A stretch of DNA of 33,430 nt from an uncultured Vogesella sp. (GTDB lineage Bacteria; Pseudomonadota; Gammaproteobacteria; Burkholderiales; Chromobacteriaceae): positions 1 through 33,430 of the forward strand of contig CAMLGD010000007.1 in NCBI GenBank assembly GCA_946479405.1. Reading direction: 5' to 3'. The notes under the pieces were generated by a model. That model was not told the origin of the DNA, did not search any database, and saw only the letters and a list, made by a program, of their open reading frames with translations. Made by a program: the position numbers and the translations under genes. Positions 31,228 through 33,430 of this stretch are shown here, in pieces. Each line of letters starts with the position of its first letter. Position 1 is the first letter of the stretch.

Positions 31228-32661
31228 ATGACTACCCTGCCCCTGCGTCACGCCTTGCTATGGTGGCTGCTGGCCTGTGCGCTGGGCGGCGCCCTGCTCG
31301 GCTATTTCGCGCTGCGCGACCTGCAAGAACGCTTCCTTCAGGACAGCAGCATCGCCCACCGCCTGCTCAGCCAGAAAACCGTGCAGCACGATGCGGTGCT
31401 GACCACCCTGGCGCAGCTGGACACCACGCCGCCCACTGCCCGCCTGCTTGCCGGCCTGCAACCGGCACTGCCACAGCTGGCCGCCATCGGTCGCCTGCGC
31501 GGTGGGCAATGGCAGGGCGAAGCGGCAATGCCCGCCGGCCTGCCTGCCGCGCTACAGCAGGCGCACCGCCTGCAGCGGCCACAGCTGCTGGCCGCCGACC
31601 ACCAGCGCTACTGGCTGGTGGATGCTTCCGGCTGGAGCCTGCTGATCGACGCCCGCCGCCTGCTGGGCGACGGCGACTGGCCACCGGCCCTGGGTCGCAT
31701 CAGCCTGCAATTGCCGGCCGGCGAACTGGCACTGCTGGCCAGACAGCCCACGCCGGCACCGTGGGGGTGGCCGCTGGGCATCGACAAGACCCTCGCCGCG
31801 GCCAGCCAGCCGTTCGCCTTTCACAGCCGGCGCGTGCTGACCCCGGCCGAGTGGCCATGGGGCCGCTGGCTGGCGCTGGCCACCGTGCTGGCGCTGGTGC
31901 TGGCGGTATTGCGCACCCGCCTGCAGGCACGGCAGCAACGGCGACAGGCCGAAGAACAGGCGCGGCTGGCCAACCTCAACCGCCTGGGCACGCTGGGGGA
32001 AATGGCCGCTGGCATCGCCCACGAACTGAACCAGCCGCTGACCGCCATCCTCGCCAATGTGCGCGCCGCCGCGCGCCTGCTGGATGATGAAGACGAGCAC
32101 GACAGCGTGCGCCAGGCCCTATCCACCAGCGCCGCACAGGCCAAGCGCGCCGCCGACATCGTCGGCCGCCTGCGCGCCATGGTGGCGCAGCCCAATGCCA
32201 GCACGGTACAGGCGCTCGACCCGCAACCACTGCTGCAATCCCTGCTGACCCTGCGCCATGATGAACTGGCCAGCCGCAAGATCGCCCTTAGCTGGCACAA
32301 CGCCAGTCCGGATGCCCGCGTGCAGGCCGAGGCAGTGGCGCTGGAACAGATCCTGCACAACCTGGTGCAGAACGCCGCCGATGTGCTGGGCAGCCGCGGT
32401 GGCCACATCCGGCTGCAGGGCGAAGCGCTGGGCAACCGCTACTGGCTCACCGTCAGCGACGACGGCCCCGGCATCCCGCCCGAGATACTGCCACGGCTGT
32501 TCCAACCCTTTTTCACCACCCGCGCCGGCGGCATGGGGCTGGGGCTGAGCCTGAGCGAAACCCTGGCTCACGGCATGCACGGCCAGCTCACTGCGGCCAA
32601 CCTGCCGGCCGGCGGCGCCTGCTTCACCCTGAGCCTGCCGCTGGCGGAGAACAACACATGA
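31228..32661 (+). CDS. Sensor histidine kinase, membrane-bound
   Basis: The 477-residue protein has a first membrane helix at about residues 8-28, a ~180-residue periplasmic sensor region with no recognised family, and a second helix at about 210-232. A short linker leads to a HisKA domain with the phospho-acceptor His265 in AGIAHELNQPLTAI. The HATPase domain has the N box LVQNAADVL, G1 DDGPGIP, F box PFFTT and G2 GMGLGLSLS, all intact. This catalytic type is the one commonly paired with FixJ-like regulators (DctB/FixL/TtrS-like). It overlaps the regulator gene by four bases (ATGA), which makes the pair near certain. No clear ribosome-binding site precedes the ATG. Confidence 0.93.
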   Translation: MTTLPLRHALLWWLLACALGGALLGYFALRDLQERFLQDSSIAHRLLSQKTVQHDAVLTTLAQLDTTPPTARLLAGLQPALPQLAAIGRLRGGQWQGEAAMPAGLPAALQQAHRLQRPQLLAADHQRYWLVDASGWSLLIDARRLLGDGDWPPALGRISLQLPAGELALLARQPTPAPWGWPLGIDKTLAAASQPFAFHSRRVLTPAEWPWGRWLALATVLALVLAVLRTRLQARQQRRQAEEQARLANLNRLGTLGEMAAGIAHELNQPLTAILANVRAAARLLDDEDEHDSVRQALSTSAAQAKRAADIVGRLRAMVAQPNASTVQALDPQPLLQSLLTLRHDELASRKIALSWHNASPDARVQAEAVALEQILHNLVQNAADVLGSRGGHIRLQGEALGNRYWLTVSDDGPGIPPEILPRLFQPFFTTRAGGMGLGLSLSETLAHGMHGQLTAANLPAGGACFTLSLPLAENNT

Positions 32662-33287
32662 ACCACGACCAACAATCCCCGCTGATCTACCTGCTGGACG
32701 ACGACGATGCAGTGCGCGATGCCCTGGCGCTGCTGCTGCGCAGCGTCGGCCTGCGCAGCCAGGGCTTTGCCGACCCGCAGGCCTTCCTGGCACAACATGA
32801 CCGTGGTGCCATCGGCTGCCTGCTGCTGGACATCCGCATGCCCGGCATGAGCGGACTGGACGTGCTGGACCAGCTGGCCGCCAGCGACCTGCCAGTGATC
32901 ATGCTGACCGGCCACGGCAACGTGGACCTGTGCCGGCGCGCGTTCAAGAGCGGCGCGGTGGAATTCCTGCAAAAACCGGTGGACGACGACGTACTGCTGG
33001 ACGCGGTGCAGAAAGCGGTGCGCCAGCACATTGCCAGCCGCGAGCGGCAGGCGGCAACGTTGGCCGCACGGCAGAAACTGGCACGCCTGTCCGGACGCGA
33101 ACTGGACGTACTGCAGCGCATCGCCGACGGCCTGAGCAACAAGGAAATCGCCCGCGAGCTGGCACTGTCGCCGCGCACGGTGGAAACCTACCGCGCCAAT
33201 GTGTTCGCCAAGCTGGAGGTGGACACCCTGGCGCAGCTGATCCGCCACTACCTGGTGCTGCTGGCGGAAGGGCCTGCCGTTCCCTGA
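32658..33287 (+). CDS. FixJ/LuxR-family response regulator
   Basis: The 209-residue protein has a receiver domain with the acidic pocket DDDD at 14-17, the phospho-acceptor Asp58 in LLLDIRMPG, Thr84 and Lys106, followed by a linker and a LuxR-type helix-turn-helix (LSGRELDVLQRIADGLSNKEIARELALSPRTVETYRANVF, split here only by name). It would be phosphorylated by the adjacent kinase and activate transcription of unknown targets. Its ATG overlaps the kinase stop codon. A near-perfect copy of the 20-base palindromic repeat falls in its linker (33050-33068). Confidence 0.94.
   Translation: MNHDQQSPLIYLLDDDDAVRDALALLLRSVGLRSQGFADPQAFLAQHDRGAIGCLLLDIRMPGMSGLDVLDQLAASDLPVIMLTGHGNVDLCRRAFKSGAVEFLQKPVDDDVLLDAVQKAVRQHIASRERQAATLAARQKLARLSGRELDVLQRIADGLSNKEIARELALSPRTVETYRANVFAKLEVDTLAQLIRHYLVLLAEGPAVP
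33050..33068. repeat. Repeat palindrome inside the response regulator gene
   Basis: An exact GTTGGCCGCA (33059-33068) is preceded by an imperfect inverted copy (GGCGGCAAC), so the 20-base palindrome at 21185 is almost reproduced within codons of the flexible linker. Confidence 0.7.
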
Positions 33288-33320
33288 CCCCACCGAAATA
33301 TCGTCTTGGCGGTCAAAAAC

Positions 33321-33331
33321 ATGCGGCCAAC
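33321..33331 (+). repeat. Single ATGCGGCCAAC copy after the response regulator gene
   Basis: ATGCGGCCAAC followed by GTTG, after which the inverted half is lost. It looks like a truncated version of the palindrome, 34 bases past the regulator stop. Confidence 0.75.
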
Positions 33332-33406
33332 GTTGTGAGGAGCCAGATTGCCCTACGGGGAGCGCCGGTCAAAATGGTGTTCGCCAGGTTTTAAGACGGC
33401 AGCTGA

Positions 33407-33429
33407 GCCGTTTGACGTTAGCAAACGGC
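33407..33429. repeat. 8-bp inverted repeat at the window edge
   Basis: GCCGTTTG, seven bases, CAAACGGC. It may be a terminator stem, but the following bases are outside the window. Confidence 0.5.
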
Positions 33430-33430
33430 G

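Overview
The window reads as chromosome of a GC-rich betaproteobacterium of the order Neisseriales, most likely Chromobacteriaceae (Vogesella, Aquitalea or Chromobacterium-like). This rests on the petABC-sspA arrangement with a Nif3-type gene upstream, a groESL operon with a CIRCE operator, and the protein sequences. The exact genus cannot be settled from the sequence alone.

Layout. (1) 1-7240, minus strand: the start of sspA, the cytochrome bc1 operon petA-petB-petC, a Nif3-like gene, groES-groEL under a CIRCE/HrcA operator, and a WecA/MraY-family sugar-phosphate transferase. (2) 7420-19594, plus strand: a surface-polysaccharide (O-antigen type) locus. It has rmlB-rmlD-rmlA-rmlC for dTDP-L-rhamnose and wecB for UDP-ManNAc. 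Four glycosyltransferases, a Wzx-like flippase and a coupled FAD oxidoreductase/SDR pair follow. From about 10.8 to 19.7 kb the DNA is visibly AT-rich against its GC-rich flanks, as expected for a transferred glycan cassette. No Wzy polymerase is evident. (3) 19750-25694, minus strand: gltB-gltD glutamate synthase. (4) 25952-33287, plus strand: a phospholipase D/cardiolipin-synthase-like protein, a ~700 bp gene-free stretch, a large PLP-dependent Lys/Arg/Orn decarboxylase, then a periplasmic binding protein, a sensor kinase and a FixJ/LuxR response regulator that look like one signalling unit.

The most striking non-gene signal is a 10-mer, TGCGGCCAAC, found 15 times (both strands counted) by eye. 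It often occurs as head-to-head pairs forming hairpins at gene ends (3921-3949, 21185-21204, 30376-30410), and it is absent from the AT-rich cassette. Its distribution resembles the DNA uptake sequences of Neisseriaceae, but the sequence differs. The second signal is the decarboxylase leader (27401-28098), which carries several perfect hairpins and candidate short upstream ORFs. One of these is a 15-codon ORF ending Ala-Arg-stop just before the decarboxylase, which suggests polyamine or amino-acid responsive control. The third is a binding protein/kinase/regulator trio without a transporter.
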